A DNA stretch of 64,000 bases from Taiwanofungus camphoratus (Eukaryota; Basidiomycota; Agaricomycetes; Polyporales; Taiwanofungaceae): assembly GCA_003999685.1 (NCBI GenBank), contig CP021232.1, positions 496,001 to 560,000 of the forward strand, written 5' to 3'. The notes under the pieces were generated by a model, which searched no databases, was not told where the DNA came from, and saw nothing but the letters and a program-made list of their open reading frames with translations. Shown piece by piece: positions 34,801-46,732 of this stretch; positions within the stretch are counted from its first letter, which is position 1, and each line of letters begins with the position of its first letter. The position numbers and the translations under genes are program-made.

Positions 34801-37800
34801 TTTATACACCGCTTCATACTCCTTATCCGTCTTCATCCAGGTCTTGATATCGGCGATCTCGTCCTGCGTCAGCGGGGGTATAAGTGTGGTAGATTCCGCA
34901 AGAGGCACAACGGAGACGCGCGTGACTTTTGGATTGAGGGAGACATTCGCGAGGAGCGGCGGCAGGTGAGGTATGACATTTGGTATCGGCGCCGGAGCAA
35001 GTACAGATGACTGTGCACTGGAACTTGAGCTCGCCTGGGCAGCTTCTCCGCCCACTGAGGATGGACCACGTTGATTTGGTACTGCACCAGGAAGAACAGG
35101 CATTTTCTTCTCCGAGACACTATCAGCACGCTGCCGCAACCCTACCGGTGCACCAAGCATGCCTGATGTACTGGCTGTGGGAGAACTGACGTGCGGGAAC
35201 GGAGCCACAGGCGGTTGTGAGTGCTGGTGGGCGTGCTGATGGGGAGTCTGGGGGACGGGAATATCCATGCCCATGCCCCCGACGCCACTCATCCCGTGCA
35301 TTGAAGACGCACCGAGCCCGAGCCCGATGCCGCCGCCTGTCAAGCTCGCCATTGCGCGCGCGGCGGTCGCGGGGTCGACTACCTGACCCTGGCTCGAAGG
35401 CGAGCGCGCGAGCGCGCCAGACGAGTTCGCCTGCGAAAGCCCGATGTGCGGGATGGGTGTGGGCGTGCTCTGCGGCGGAGCACCCATGAAATTCAAACTC
35501 GCATTCACGTTCATCGGCTGCCCGCCCATCGGTCCGCCCGACACATGCCGCGAGATCGCCGGTGCCTGACCTGGCAGGCCGGTCATGGTCATGCCCATGT
35601 CGTGCGGCTGCTGGCTCGCAGCGCGCGGCAGGACAGGCGGGCCCATCATTCCCCCGCCCGCGCCGCCGAGCAGGCCCACGCCCACGCTCATACCAGCGCT
35701 AGGCATCTGTCCCTGCCCCTGCGGTCCCACGTTGCCCGTGATGCCCATCCCACTCAGGCCCGTGCCGCTTCCATTCGCATTCGCAACACTCGAGATGTGA
35801 GGTATCGGCGGCATGGGCAGCGGGCCGCCCGCCGCGCGGGATTGCTGGTTCTGCTGTAGATGTTGCTGGGGGAGCTGAGGCGCCGGCGTCCCGCCGACTT
35901 TGCGCTTCGCGCCCCTTGGGCTGCCCGGCTGCGCCGGTGCGGGCGCGATGGGCGGGTAACCGGTGCTCTTCGCCTGCTGCTGCCCGTTCGGCATGCCGAG
36001 GAAGCCGTTCTGCTGCTGCTGCTGCTGCTGGTACCCAGCGGCGGTCGCGGGGCGGCTCGGGGCATTATGTTGCTGTCCTTGCTGCTGCGCTTGGCCCTGT
36101 CCCATCTGTTCCTGCATCGCCATGCTTGTCCCCGGCCTCTGCATCGTCCGGGGCGTGCTCGGGCGCGGCTGGATCGGCACTGGCATGCTGTTCATTCCCT
36201 GCCCTTGAGAGGGTGCCTGACTTTGAGACTGTGGTTGTGGCGGTAAAGACATTCCACCGGACGGAACGTGCGGGCTTGCGGACGGGCCACCGCTCGTGCT
36301 TGGGCGCGGACTCGACGCGCTGAATCCATAAGACCCGGACGGTGGACGTGGTGAGTGCGCGGTGGACGGGCGCGGGGGGATAGAGGGTGGCGGCATCATA
36401 CTGTTCTGGTTCTGCCCTTGATTATGCTGCAGCCCGCCCTGGTTCTGGCTTTGAGCTTGATTCTGAGTTTGGTACGGATGCTGGATCTGCCCTGAGCTTT
36501 GCTGTCCTTGGTTCTGACCGACGTTGGCGTTCTGAGAAGGGTGCGGTGCCAGACCCTGCGGTGGGACGCTCATGCGATGGTCCCGGTGCGAGCCTGTCGA
36601 CGCCGCGCTCGACGGGCGCTCGTACCCGCCAAACTGCTGCTGTTGCTGTTGCTGTTGCATGAGCTGCGGGAGCGCCATCCCCATCGCTTGTGCGTTCGCG
36701 TTCATGTTCATGTTCTGTATCGCCTGCGGGTTCATCGTGCTCATCCCTTGCATCCCGTGTGAGACCTGCCCTTGTCCTTGTCCCTGTCCCATGTTCTGCA
36801 TCCCGCCCATCATATTCTGGATGTTCTGGATGTTCTGCATATTGTGGCTCATATTCCCGCCCATCCCCTGCATCCCTTGCATGTTCTGCGCCATCATCAT
36901 CCGCTGCATCTGCATCATCCGTATCTGCTGCATCTGCCGTTCCCGCTCATGCGGTGGAAGCCCCGCCAGATGTGCCAATTGCCCCGGTGCCAGTTGCGGG
37001 AACCCCGGATTTTGATTGCCACCGTGATTCTGCGCATTCTGCGACTGATTCTGAGAGTGCGAAGACGACGCGGACAGACCCTGTGACGCGTGCCCAGCGC
37101 TGGCCATGTTCCCCAGGTTCGTAGAGGAGCCCGCAGGCGACGGTGGGTGTGATGCACTCGGCGGCAGCCCCTGGGTCAAGTGATGCGACGACGGGCTGCC
37201 TGGCCCATTCTGCCCACTTGAATTCGTACCAGCGTTATTGTTGTTAGTAGACGACCCTGTGTCAAAACCATAGTCAGAATCAGACTCGTCTTCGCTGTCA
37301 GTGTCCGAGCCGGAACGAAAACCGAGGTCGAGCCCATCGAACCGCGTGTAGAGATCGACTAGCTCCAAGTCCATCGCAACGTAAAACAAAGGGAAGAAAG
37401 ATGAGAAGATTTGAAAGAAACTGGCGTTGAGAAGTGCGACAACGATCGTAGGGGTGAGAGAGACCAGCTCTCACAGTGAAGATGAGGTGATATAGACTAA
37501 GGAACGCAGAGGCGCCTACGATCACAGCACGACAGGTATATATCGTCGGCAACCGCGCCACACGGGGACCGCCAGGACAATGGACATTGGACGCGATGAG
37601 GGTAACAAAACAGTGCAGAATGGAGCGCGCGAGAGAGGACTCACCACCCATGAGTGCAGCAGGGTTGATCCCGCCCATCATCCCATTCATACCGTTCATG
37701 TTCATGCCACCCATCCCGTTCATCCCCCCTCCCATCCCCATGTTCATCATGTTCATCGGGTTCACCCCATTAATCCCCATGCCACCCATATTACCCATCC

Positions 37801-38185
37801 CCATACCACTCATACTATTCACGCCGCCCATTCCCATGTTCATCATGTTGCCTCCTCCCATCCCACCGCCTCCACTGCTATGGTGCTGCGACAGCAACTG
37901 TGCAGGGCTCACCGCTCCTCCTCCCTGTCCCTGCTGGTTCCCACCTTGCAACGCCTGCCGCTGCTGCTGGAACCGCATGATCGCCGCCGGGTTCATCGCG
38001 CCCTGTCCGCCGCCTTGTCCTTGAGCCTGCCGCGCGGCGTATAGTTGCTGCAGCTGCGCCTGGCTGAATTGCCCTGCGTTCGCGTTTGCACCTTGGCCCT
38101 GGCTTTGGAGCGCCGCGAGCAGCGCCGGGTTGATCCCGTGTGGCGCCGCCGGCGTCGCGTGTGTCTGCGGCGGGGACGTATTCAT
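31899..38185 (-). CDS. SNF5: SNF5 subunit of SWI/SNF with C-terminal GATA-like zinc finger
   Basis: Core subunit of the SWI/SNF-type chromatin remodeller, nuclear. Exon 1 (38185-37645) opens MNTSPPQTHATPAAPHG and is Gln/Gly/Met/Asn-rich. It splices in phase to VDLYTRFDGLDLG at 37358. Exon 2 (37358-34610, about 916 codons) is one long Gln/Ser/Pro/Gly low-complexity region ending in a helical block (TQDEIADIKTWMKTDKEYE). The two SNF5 repeats follow: PIRLEFDVEHHKMRDTFVWN with ITPEIFAQTIVDDYSL, and RILIKLDIIVGSVKLEDQFE with SPERFAEVYAKELGL. After them lie LLNYLSESEIERNEKERE and a GATA-like finger HCSNCGCPE...CGTCG-K-WHRHRRPRPVVYN. The tail (DWLKQAMVAMQERYPTDKFE, RIKCLDCPGKLYTPGPGE) ends at TAG 31901-31899. 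Roughly 1,800 residues, about twice yeast Snf5. No disruption seen. Confidence 0.93.
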
Positions 38186-39680
38186 CCCGCCGTCGTTTCC
38201 TTGGCGTTACGGTGCTGTGTACAGGTAAATGTAGCTTTCCGCACGCAGAGCTCAGTGGAAGGCAGAACGTCAAGAAACGAAATTAGCCTGTGACTCTGCA
38301 AGTGGAGACAATCGTGAGCACAAAATGCAATCAATTGACAAAGGAGGAGACATGCCGCGCAGCACAGCACGACAGGACACGGCACAAGGCGATCGGCGGG
38401 GACCAGGCGACCGAGAGAAAAAGGGCTACTTACGTTCTGGATCGTACCGAAAATGCTGCAGCACGAAGAAGAGTCAGCACAGGACCGATATGGTGAGCAA
38501 TTATGCGGGGAAAAGGAAGGTACCGTAGGGAGAGGGGAGTGCGTATGACGAAACAGCCTGAGAGTGCCTATGAAAGGTGGCCATGAGCAAGGTACGCCGA
38601 GCATCAATGGAGGAAGTATGAAGCGCAGGTGCCACTGGACGCGGCGTAGGGAGGGTATAAGGATGGGACGGAGGCGGGTATGGATGTGGAACGGCGGTGG
38701 GGACGGGCCAGATGAAGGGAGGAAGGGAGACTTGTGTTGTAGATTGAAAAAGACATACCGTATGAAGGTACACGGTACTGCTGTACGCGCTGGTCACGTT
38801 ATGTGTTTGTGCAGATGGCGACCTTGTCTGTGCGGAAGAGACATCGTGAGCACAGGACATGGGAACCGGGAGCTGAAGGGGGGAGGGGGTCGCGCACGGC
38901 ACATGAGGGCGCGACGGACGACAGGGAGGGGATAGCAGACATGCGGACGTCCCGATCCAGACCAGGGACGGGACGGCGGTGGGGAAGGAACGGGCGCGCG
39001 CGCACGGACCAGGCAGAAGGAGGAAGGGCTTACGTCTGGATGGAAGGCAGATGGCGCCACAAGCTGGCTGGAGCCGAGGGCGCGCAAGCTGGCTGCGACG
39101 GAAGAAGGACCATACACGGCACAGGGGAGACACAGGCCAATCAACAATAACCACAAATCACACTGCAGGAGATCCCACCCACCTCGAAACGAACCGGCTG
39201 ACTCTGGAGAAGCGGGCGCAAAAAAGTGGAAAATGGATGGACCCGTGGGGGAGGGGACGGAAGGCTGATCGGTATATTCGGACGCTCGCACGCACACAAG
39301 CGCAGGGCCTCACTCACTCTGTGACGGGACGGGGCCGAGGTCAATTCGGTGGGCTTGGGCGTGTCGGCCGCTATCGCAATTCGAGTGCCAGGCGAACGAT
39401 TGTGCGGCCACCTCCCAACACCGTGACACCCAACCCTCTGCCCTGTCATGTCACACGCGTCACACTGTGGCTGCCCCCGACGCGCCCCTCTGCGCGCCAC
39501 ACTGGGCAGAGGACAGCCAGGCTGGCATCCTTGCAGTGTGGACAGCAAGCGGAGGAGGCTGGGAAGGACCGGCTCCCGAGACAGCTCATGGCGCGAGGAG
39601 AGCATCGCAGTCCCGTCTTCACCCAACGACGCCCAGATCGCCGATCTCCGATCTCCCGCTCCCCTTCCGTCACCGGTTTC
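38186..39680. promoter_or_regulatory. SNF5 leader/promoter, strongly strand-skewed
   Basis: Plus strand extremely G/A-rich, so C/T-rich on the SNF5 sense strand. The long open frames seen on both strands here have Pro/Ser/Arg or Gly/Arg compositions typical of skewed DNA and resemble no family. On the minus strand, a 22-base segment at 38434-38455 sits between a perfect acceptor (gtgctgcag) and donor (gtaagtag), a possible 5'-UTR micro-exon of SNF5. Many GGG runs make quadruplex structures possible. Confidence 0.45.
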
Positions 39681-40864
39681 GCTGCCAGCTAGCCATCAAG
39701 TTAGACTTCCCCCACTGCACCACCATATGAATTTCATAGTTACTCACCATTTCACAGAATTTGCAAATTCAGATGAAAGCCTGGATAAACCCTTTGTTGA
39801 CTTGATTTTTGTTGAAATCTCTGGTGTTTCTCTACACATGCTTATCTTGCAGACTTTCCCACTGTTTAGCCCAAAGCTCTCAACAGATATTGAGTGTCAC
39901 AGCAGAATAATATCCAATGGTAGATACCTACTTCAAGAATTTGACTGAGGTCAATACTTGCTATTCTGTTTGTAGCTCAAATCTGCAGATAAACATTCTT
40001 TGCATGTTTGACATTGATTTCATGTATCTTAAACTTATAACTGAATGTGTGTCACACCACTGAAAGTGCAAAGTACAATGAAACTTACATGAACTTGACA
40101 ATTGTCTTGTCTGCAAGTCTGACAAGTTGCTTGTAAAAGTCATTGTAAATCAGCAATTGATGGTGCACATACTTGTATTGTCATGTATATATGATCTTCA
40201 AAGACTGTTATGTTTGTTGCTATAGTGCCCTCAGACCATAGCTTCAGGTTATAGATAATGCTGGTCAATACCCTTCAGTTACACTGAGTATTGTCATAAG
40301 TGCATGGCTTGAAATATACAGCAGAGGATCAGCATCCTTCTGATATGATACAACATCAAAATGTTCCTGCTACTGAAAGTACCTTCATTATCTTGAAGTA
40401 TATGAGAAGTTGATCATGCATGTCAAAATGCCATAAACATCTTTGAGATATTTCTTGTCTTTCAAAAGTGTAAAAGACACAAATATGTTGCCTAGAACTG
40501 CATGGTGAAAGACCAGGACTAGTAGTAACACAGCTCTGTCTTTCATATGATGCCTAGGAAAAACACAAGCCACAGCAGAACATGTACAGTAGACTCTTGG
40601 CTTTTGCCCATATATGCCATAGTATCAGCTTGAAATGTTTCATGAACACCAGAACTGTAGAATGAGGTCAGAACACTGAAACCATTGGATGCTGCCAAAG
40701 CTAAAGCTTGAAAATGAACAGATGCTGCCACAGAACATTCTCTGTGAGCTTCAATAGCTCCTAGACACTGCCCAGTCAGATGATATCTAGTGTCATCATA
40801 GATCATGCTCAGAGAAACCAGAATTATTGGCCATAGCTAAGATTGCAAGGCTAAGCATCAACAT
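39681..40864. repeat. CpG-free block, probable old methylated repeat
   Basis: From 39681 to 40864 there is not one CG dinucleotide on reading through, while flanking DNA has many. TG and CA are abundant. This is the expected product of long cytosine methylation and deamination, which in basidiomycetes targets transposons. Only short open frames remain (for example minus strand 40543-40806 with HRECSVAASVHFQALALAA). The edges are sharp on the left side, where G+C-rich SNF5 leader ends. No terminal repeats were found and the element family cannot be told. Confidence 0.7.
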
Positions 40865-43546
40865 CGTTAGCATTCTTTGAATGCCTTGGATAACAGCTTA
40901 CAGCTGCATGGTAAGTTTGCATTGCACCTGTAGCTTCGACGGTGAGCACTAGTGAATCATGTTGAGTACTCACCAAGGCAAGGAAACCCGGCTTGAGCAT
41001 CACTGTCATATGCAGACGGCCCAAATGCATTTTTTACTGCGCATACATCCACCTGAAAAGAAGTCGTCAATATGCAGACAACCACTGCAGCCTGGGCTAC
41101 CTTGCACTGGAATGTACCTCTCATATGAAAAGGTCATATAAGCAACCTGAAAATTGTATCTACAGATAATCTTTGTGTAACGTGAGCAGGGAACTCGAAA
41201 CACACCGCCTTAATTATGGTACCCGCGGGGGGCAGACCCGCTGGAGGATTTTTATTGAATACGCACATTTGTGTGCCTTTGCCCGCTGTTCTATCAAAAA
41301 AATACCCAGATGAGTTTCCTGCCCATCGATCAAGGCAAACCTGCGAGGGTCAAGAAAGAATGAATACAAGATACGGAGACCGCTCGGTAGCTGCTCACTA
41401 TTTATGACGTTCGGCGCGTCGCGTGTGTCACGTGCCACGTTACTGTCTTCACCGTGTTTGGCCAAGCCTCTAGGGCGCGCATGAATTTCTGCCTGCAATA
41501 TCCTCAGCTTTGAAATCTCGCCAACAACTCAGCATATGTTTACTCATTTTGCCTCCAGGTCTGTGTTCTGCCTGTTATGATAGGCTCAGTGATGGTCTTT
41601 GACTGTTAGCTACTTCTCAACTCTCAATGAAACACTTTGGCGCACAGTGGTAGAAAGGTATGTTCTCCCGCCTACTGACGTTCGCTGTCCCCGATCATAC
41701 TTGCAAAGGAAGCCGGCACAAACATCTTCCCTCCACTTCTCATGCGATGTCATCGCTACCCTCTCCACCTCGGGTAGCTCTCTTTGTTTTCATACTGTAC
41801 GATCCGTTGGCGAGAGCGTTGCGTGAAATTGCCGGGCGTGAGCGCAAGGCGCGCATCTCCCTAGTCGGATTCATGTGACATCAAGCGCGTTGCTAAAATA
41901 CTGTGGCTTCACCAGAGGTGCAAACTTTTGGGCAGATCGTGAATAGCTCTGCAACCACTCAACGTTTTGATCTCAGATTTTCTTCAGGACCGGGGGAAAA
42001 CTCTCAGCTAGACGACTGTCAACTCTCAATTTCTAATTGTGTAGAGGAGTGTTTGTGAGAACAATCCCGAGACGAAGAGTGCAATCTGTAAAATTTTGTC
42101 ACACTATGTCACACCCTGCCGATGCACGGCTTTGGCGGAGTGCAGCGCGCAAGTCAAGACTCAAGAGCAATCCAACGCCAGATCGTAGCTTACAAGTGTG
42201 ATTTCTTTTGTGGCTGAAGTTGTCACGCTCGAGCAATGTTTGTTGAATGATATGAAACCACAACAATTTCTTGTATGAAAAAATGGAGGGTCTGAATCAG
42301 AGGTATTTGGCCCTGACTTACTGAAATTTGGAGGAACAGTGGGCAGGATCGGAGTAGATCTGCTCATCATGGTCGGATATCACCATGTCTGGGCGCCCTT
42401 CGACACTTCCAAACAGCATGCAATATATGTGAGCTCTATTCTGGAACTAAACTTGTAAGCGCCTGCACCCCGGATGACAGAATTCTATCCCACTGCAGAT
42501 TTGCCAAAGGAGGTCGTGCTCACAATGCAGGAGACGTATCTGGATAACATGGTTGAAGTTACTGCATCCTACAACTTCTCCGGGATGCATATGGCTTGTC
42601 AAGTATCTGGATAAAGATGTGTGTTGACCTTTGCAGAGACTATCTAGTGCCTTTTCCTCCCTCCGTCGATGCAGTATTATACACCTGGGTCTGAAGGGTG
42701 GGACTATGAGATCCAAACATGGGCCTTCCATCCGAGGTCTGGGTTCACAACTTTGAGCACTCAGAGGTGAAAGCCTCCTCGAAGGCCATTTACTTCCGTT
42801 ACTGCAGTTCACCTTTGCAAGCACCATCTACCAGTCTTTAGGTCTGTCTGGGAAGGCCTGGCAAGCTCTCATTGTGCCCTATAACGGCTTCGCTCTATCT
42901 GACATACCAGAGGCCTGAAAGAGTAGAATATAGGACAAGAGGACACATCAATGCAGGTCAAGGTCAGTGCAGAAAGCATCTTAGATCTTCCGATATATCT
43001 GATGAACTCGGCTCGCAGCACCATGGTGTGTAAGCGGCCTGATTTGATTGTATACATGCGCTGTTCAAGTTCTCATGGTGTGGAGTGAAAGGCAAAGGTG
43101 TGTTCGGATTTCAATGATGAAGAAGCCTGGTGGCTAAAACAGGTTAGCCCTTATACATGAAGGTGATGGTCCAATGATGAAATGCATACCGTACTCGGGT
43201 GACAGCCTGAGACTCGAGTGACGTTTCTCTGATGCTGTCGGGTTGAGATAGCGCGGAGACCATTTGGTAATGTTGGTCCCTTGAAAGGATAAGCGGGACG
43301 CGCGGAGGAGAGTGAAATCAGTGTTCAATTTCTGTATCCTTCCCGACCGTCTGGATCGTGCCCCAGAATGTACACCCTGCCAACTGCTAAGCTCCACTAG
43401 CTTTTTTGGGCACAGGACCTCAACATCATATGACCAAGCGACATATTAGGCTAACTCACTGAGGTAGGCGCCTGCCGTTTAAAGCTTTACTATTTAACGT
43501 GAACGTTGATCCTCCTGAGCACGGTGTAGGTGCCTTGTGTTACACG
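40865..43546. other. Gene-poor stretch upstream of P450
   Basis: Contains the second copy of the dispersed gene-tail repeat (41922-42104) and scattered short frames on both strands, none with a recognisable family or convincing exon structure. CpG content returns to normal gradually after 41.0 kb. The last few hundred bases hold the P450 promoter. Confidence 0.4.
41922..42104 (+). repeat. Dispersed repeat, copy 2 (pairs with 2242-2421)
   Basis: Matches copy 1 from aaacttttgggcagatcgtg through gtgagaacaatcccgagacg to attttgtcacac, same orientation. An extra G near its start breaks the frame that is open in copy 1. A few small insertions (ccgggggaaaactc) separate the two. No terminal repeats seen. 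Confidence 0.7.
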
Positions 43547-45612
43547 ATGTCATCTTTCAATGCTGCTTTGTTTTCGAGAAAGGATATTGGAAAATATGTA
43601 TCAGAGCAGGTTACTGGCCTCGACGGGGTCACGATTCTGGTGCTCGGTTTCTTTGTCGCCTACTACTTGGGTCTTGGGTATCTACGTCAATCCACCAATT
43701 TACCACCAGGGCCAAAGCCTCTCCCGCTCATTGGCAATATGTTGCAAGTACCCACCGAGGGATCATGGCTCTATTTTCACAGCTTATGCAAAAAATATGG
43801 TTTGTCATGGCTTGTTCATCCATACATATTATATTAACATCTATCAGGGCCCGTTGTCAGACTGACACTCGGCAGAGACGAGATGCTCGTTCTTGATGAA
43901 CTTGAAGATATCAACGAAATAGTGCGTGTGTGTATATTCCTTGTTCTTCTCTAACCAAGTCCCCCGTTTTCAGTTGGTAAAGCGCTCGAGAAACTATTCG
44001 TCTCGCAGGTCATTGGTATATGCCGGAAAGTATCGGTCTGTTGACCGGGTGCGCGCATCTTCACCGGTCCTGACACGGCATTTTACTTATCTGTGATCAG
44101 CGTCTCGGCTTGTTGCCGTACGGAACTTTGTTGAAAAAACAGCGTGGTGCGATACTCCAGATGATGAACGCAGAGGGTAAATTTCGCTTTCTGTCCTGCC
44201 GTCGAGCCTTTCTGATGATTTTGCTCATCTTAGACCTGGGTAGCTGCGAGCACATACAAACACGTGGAACGATGAAGCTTCTCTCTGATATTTTGGAAAC
44301 TCCAACCAACGCCTACATGAGTATCAAATGGTACACGGCGGAGACTCTCCTTACGCTCGTCTATGGCAAGAAGCTGGGGGAAGATGGAAACGACCTTCGT
44401 AAATTACTACATATCATTGAGACCTTTATACGAGATGTCCATCCCCGTAGTCATATCGTCGACATGTTACCTGTACTAGATCGGATGCCGGATGCACTTG
44501 CGCCGTGGAGATCCGAAGCACAGAGGAAGCACGAATATGAGATTACGGTACGTATATCAATTATTCCCTCTAAATGAAACTGACCTGGTCGAGATAGTTC
44601 TACACCGGACTTCTGAAAGAGGTCAAGAAGCGCGTGGACGAAGGCGAGAACACAGAATGCTTTGCGGCACGCTTATGGGAGATGGCCAATAAGATCGACC
44701 TTGACGAGGTATCGATGGCATACGGCAAGTCGATTCTTGTGCCTTGTCCAGAAAGAAGTCTCAGTCCTCATATTTGTTGATAAGTCGCCGCTGCTATAGT
44801 CGAAGCGGGCACTGACAATACTGCGGGTACTATTCTTTGGTTCCTTGTTGCTATGATGCATTATCCCGCCGTAATGAAGAAGGCACAGGCTGAACTGGAC
44901 AAAGTGTTGGGTCCTGAAGGGCATACACCGCCAGAATTCCAGCATCTTGAGCAGCTTACGTACTGTGTCGCACTCGTCAAAGAAGTTATCAGGTGAGTAT
45001 TGGTAAGTGTTCAAATGTAAGGCCTGCTGATCAATATTACCTAGATGGATGCCCACGGCTCCTATCTCAATGCCACATCGGAGCTTGGAAGAAGACATCT
45101 ATAAAGGATATAGGATTGCTGCGGGAACGACCATCGTTCCGAACATCTGGGCTGTTCACCACAATGAGAGCTTGTATCCTGATCCCTTCAAATTTGAACC
45201 GGAAAGGTTCATGCCTGCTGATGGAGGCATTCTCAATCTCAAGTCGCTTAATGAAGGACACTCTGGCTTTGGTTTTGGAAGGCGGTAATTCAACCATTAT
45301 TGTTTTGTGATTACTCAATCATTTATCCGTGCCGTAGTATTTGCCCGGGCCAGTATCTCGCTGCGAAAACCGTCTGGATCGGTGTAGTTCGCTTGCTATG
45401 GGCTTTTGACATCACTCCGCCGGTAGATGCTAGCGGTGCTCCCATCCTGCCTGACCCAGCTGCATGCCGCCCAGGCATAACCGCGTGAGTTAACTATCAT
45501 TTTAATAAGGATTCCGATTGAGATTTCCTGTAGGGAACCGGACACCTTTAAAGTCGTAATGACGCCGCGCTCAGAGGTCCATGTTCAGTCGATCAAACGA
45601 GCTGCGGAGTAA
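43547..45612 (+). CDS. Cytochrome P450 monooxygenase
   Basis: Intact membrane-anchored fungal P450. The ATG at 43547 opens MSSFNAALFSRKDIGKYV; the anchor TILVLGFFVAYYLGLGYL and hinge LPPGPKPLPLIGNML follow. Next come GPVVRLTLGRDEMLVLDE, NYSSRRSLVYAGKY, the C-helix region RLGLLPYGTLLKKQRGAI, and ETPTNAYMSIKWYTAETLL. The I-helix is VEAGTDNTAGTILWFLVAMM, the ExxR motif VALVKEVIRW, and the PERF region PDPFKFEPERFMPADGG. The heme loop GFGFGRR joins ICPGQYLAAK across an intron. The C-terminus VMTPRSEVHVQSIKRAAE ends at TAA 45610-45612. About eight introns, with all hallmark residues present. It converges with the prenyltransferase, and an inverted-repeat transposon lies between them. The substrate is unknown; the organisation resembles fungal oxidases with AGTDNT I-helices. 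Confidence 0.94.
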
Positions 45613-46012
45613 TTGACTTGGGCGATAGCTGATGGTTGTATCGTTCGACCATAATCACTGAATCCGAAGTGTTATCATATATGAACCAGTCTCCTACTCT
45701 TTGTGCCGAATACATATTGAGACAGATAATCCTACGCTGGTATAAGGACCAAGTTGGAGACGTCTAGGTCGTGAAAATATGCTGAGTTCCGGGCGCAACT
45801 GGGATTGGCATGCTTGAATTCTTCTCTGAAGACTAGTTAGACTTATTGCGGCCATTTCAAAACTTTGGTGCTGACAGCAACATGCTTGCGAATGCAGACA
45901 CGCGTACGCTTCGAGCCCGCCATAATTTGGGCAACTCACCTCTTTATCTCTGACATCGTCACATGAATTTCACGGTGAAGCTGCTTTGAATCCGGGACTA
46001 ATCATTGAAGAA
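45613..46012. other. P450 3' flank, no gene seen
   Basis: About 400 bases of flank before the transposon at 46013. A short minus-strand frame is present, with no recognisable motif. Confidence 0.4.
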
Positions 46013-46524
46013 TAGAGTGTATTTGCAGAGACCTAGGTCTCACTTTGAGCAAAATTAGCGAGCTCCACCTTGCCCCAAGTGGAGCAAACCTTTGAAGTCT
46101 GGATACCGGCCGACTGTCAGACGAGCCCTCTGATATTCATCACGTGACAGGAGTCGCGAGTCGTGCAAATCGCGTCGCGTTGCGGTACCATTATATATGA
46201 CTGCTCGTTGTGATACTGTATGATTGACTTGAAATGTTTTGCACTATTTCCCATTCTGTTCTCTCTCCCACCCCCTCCAGCTCTCACAAGCCTATCTACT
46301 ATCATTGCTGCACGTGCTACTTGCTCCAGCACAATGCGACGCGACTTGTGTGAGATGCGCGACTCGCAACTCGCAACTCACGTGAAGCGTGATGAGTATC
46401 AGAGGGCTCACTTCATCTGACGGTCGGCCGGTATCCAGACTTCAAAGGTTTGCTCCACTTGGGGCAAGGTGCAGCTCGCTAATTTCGCTCAAAGCGAGAC
46501 CTAGGTCTCTGCAAATACACTCTA
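46013..46524. mobile_element. Non-autonomous TIR transposon, family B copy 1
   Basis: A 512-bp element whose ends are near-perfect inverted repeats. The left end starts tagagtgtatttgcagagac and the right end closes with its reverse complement. The arms match for about 95 bp through tggataccggccg, then continue imperfectly to about 170-200 bp each, so most of the element can fold back. TA flanks both ends, suggesting TA target duplication. A 503-bp copy at 51295-51797 is nearly identical, pointing to recent movement. There is no transposase frame; the longest internal frame is 66 codons and family-less. Confidence 0.88.
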
Positions 46525-46732
46525 ATGCACTGGAAAGCCCTCTAGTGATGCTTTTATAGAACTATTCCCACACTCAAGGCTAGTAAACGAAGATCGACTA
46601 CTATATTCAAGTTGCTCGCCGCACAAGCCATCAAAAGCGAGAAACACGAAGTATATAGAAATTGTCAAACAAGATAAGCCAATAAAACACGAACATAGCA
46701 TCAACTTTCACATGACCGAATGTAACTATGAT

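Noticed and set aside
34463-38044. Several 100-170 codon frames opposite the SNF5 coding strand
   Set aside because: They are antisense shadows of the Gln/Gly/Pro-rich SNF5 exons, which have few stops in any frame.
38501-39692. Long open frames on both strands (217 and 237 codons)
   Set aside because: Composition is forced by the G/A-rich strand skew, neither resembles a protein family, and they overlap each other in opposite directions. Treated as leader/promoter of SNF5.
39681-40864. Coding gene in the CpG-free block (87-codon minus-strand frame)
   Set aside because: No start context, splice structure or family resemblance; the dinucleotide bias points to a decayed repeat.
46220-46420. 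66-codon frame inside transposon family B, also present in copy 2
   Set aside because: It is preserved only because the two copies are nearly identical. No transposase or other motif, and it runs into the terminal arm.
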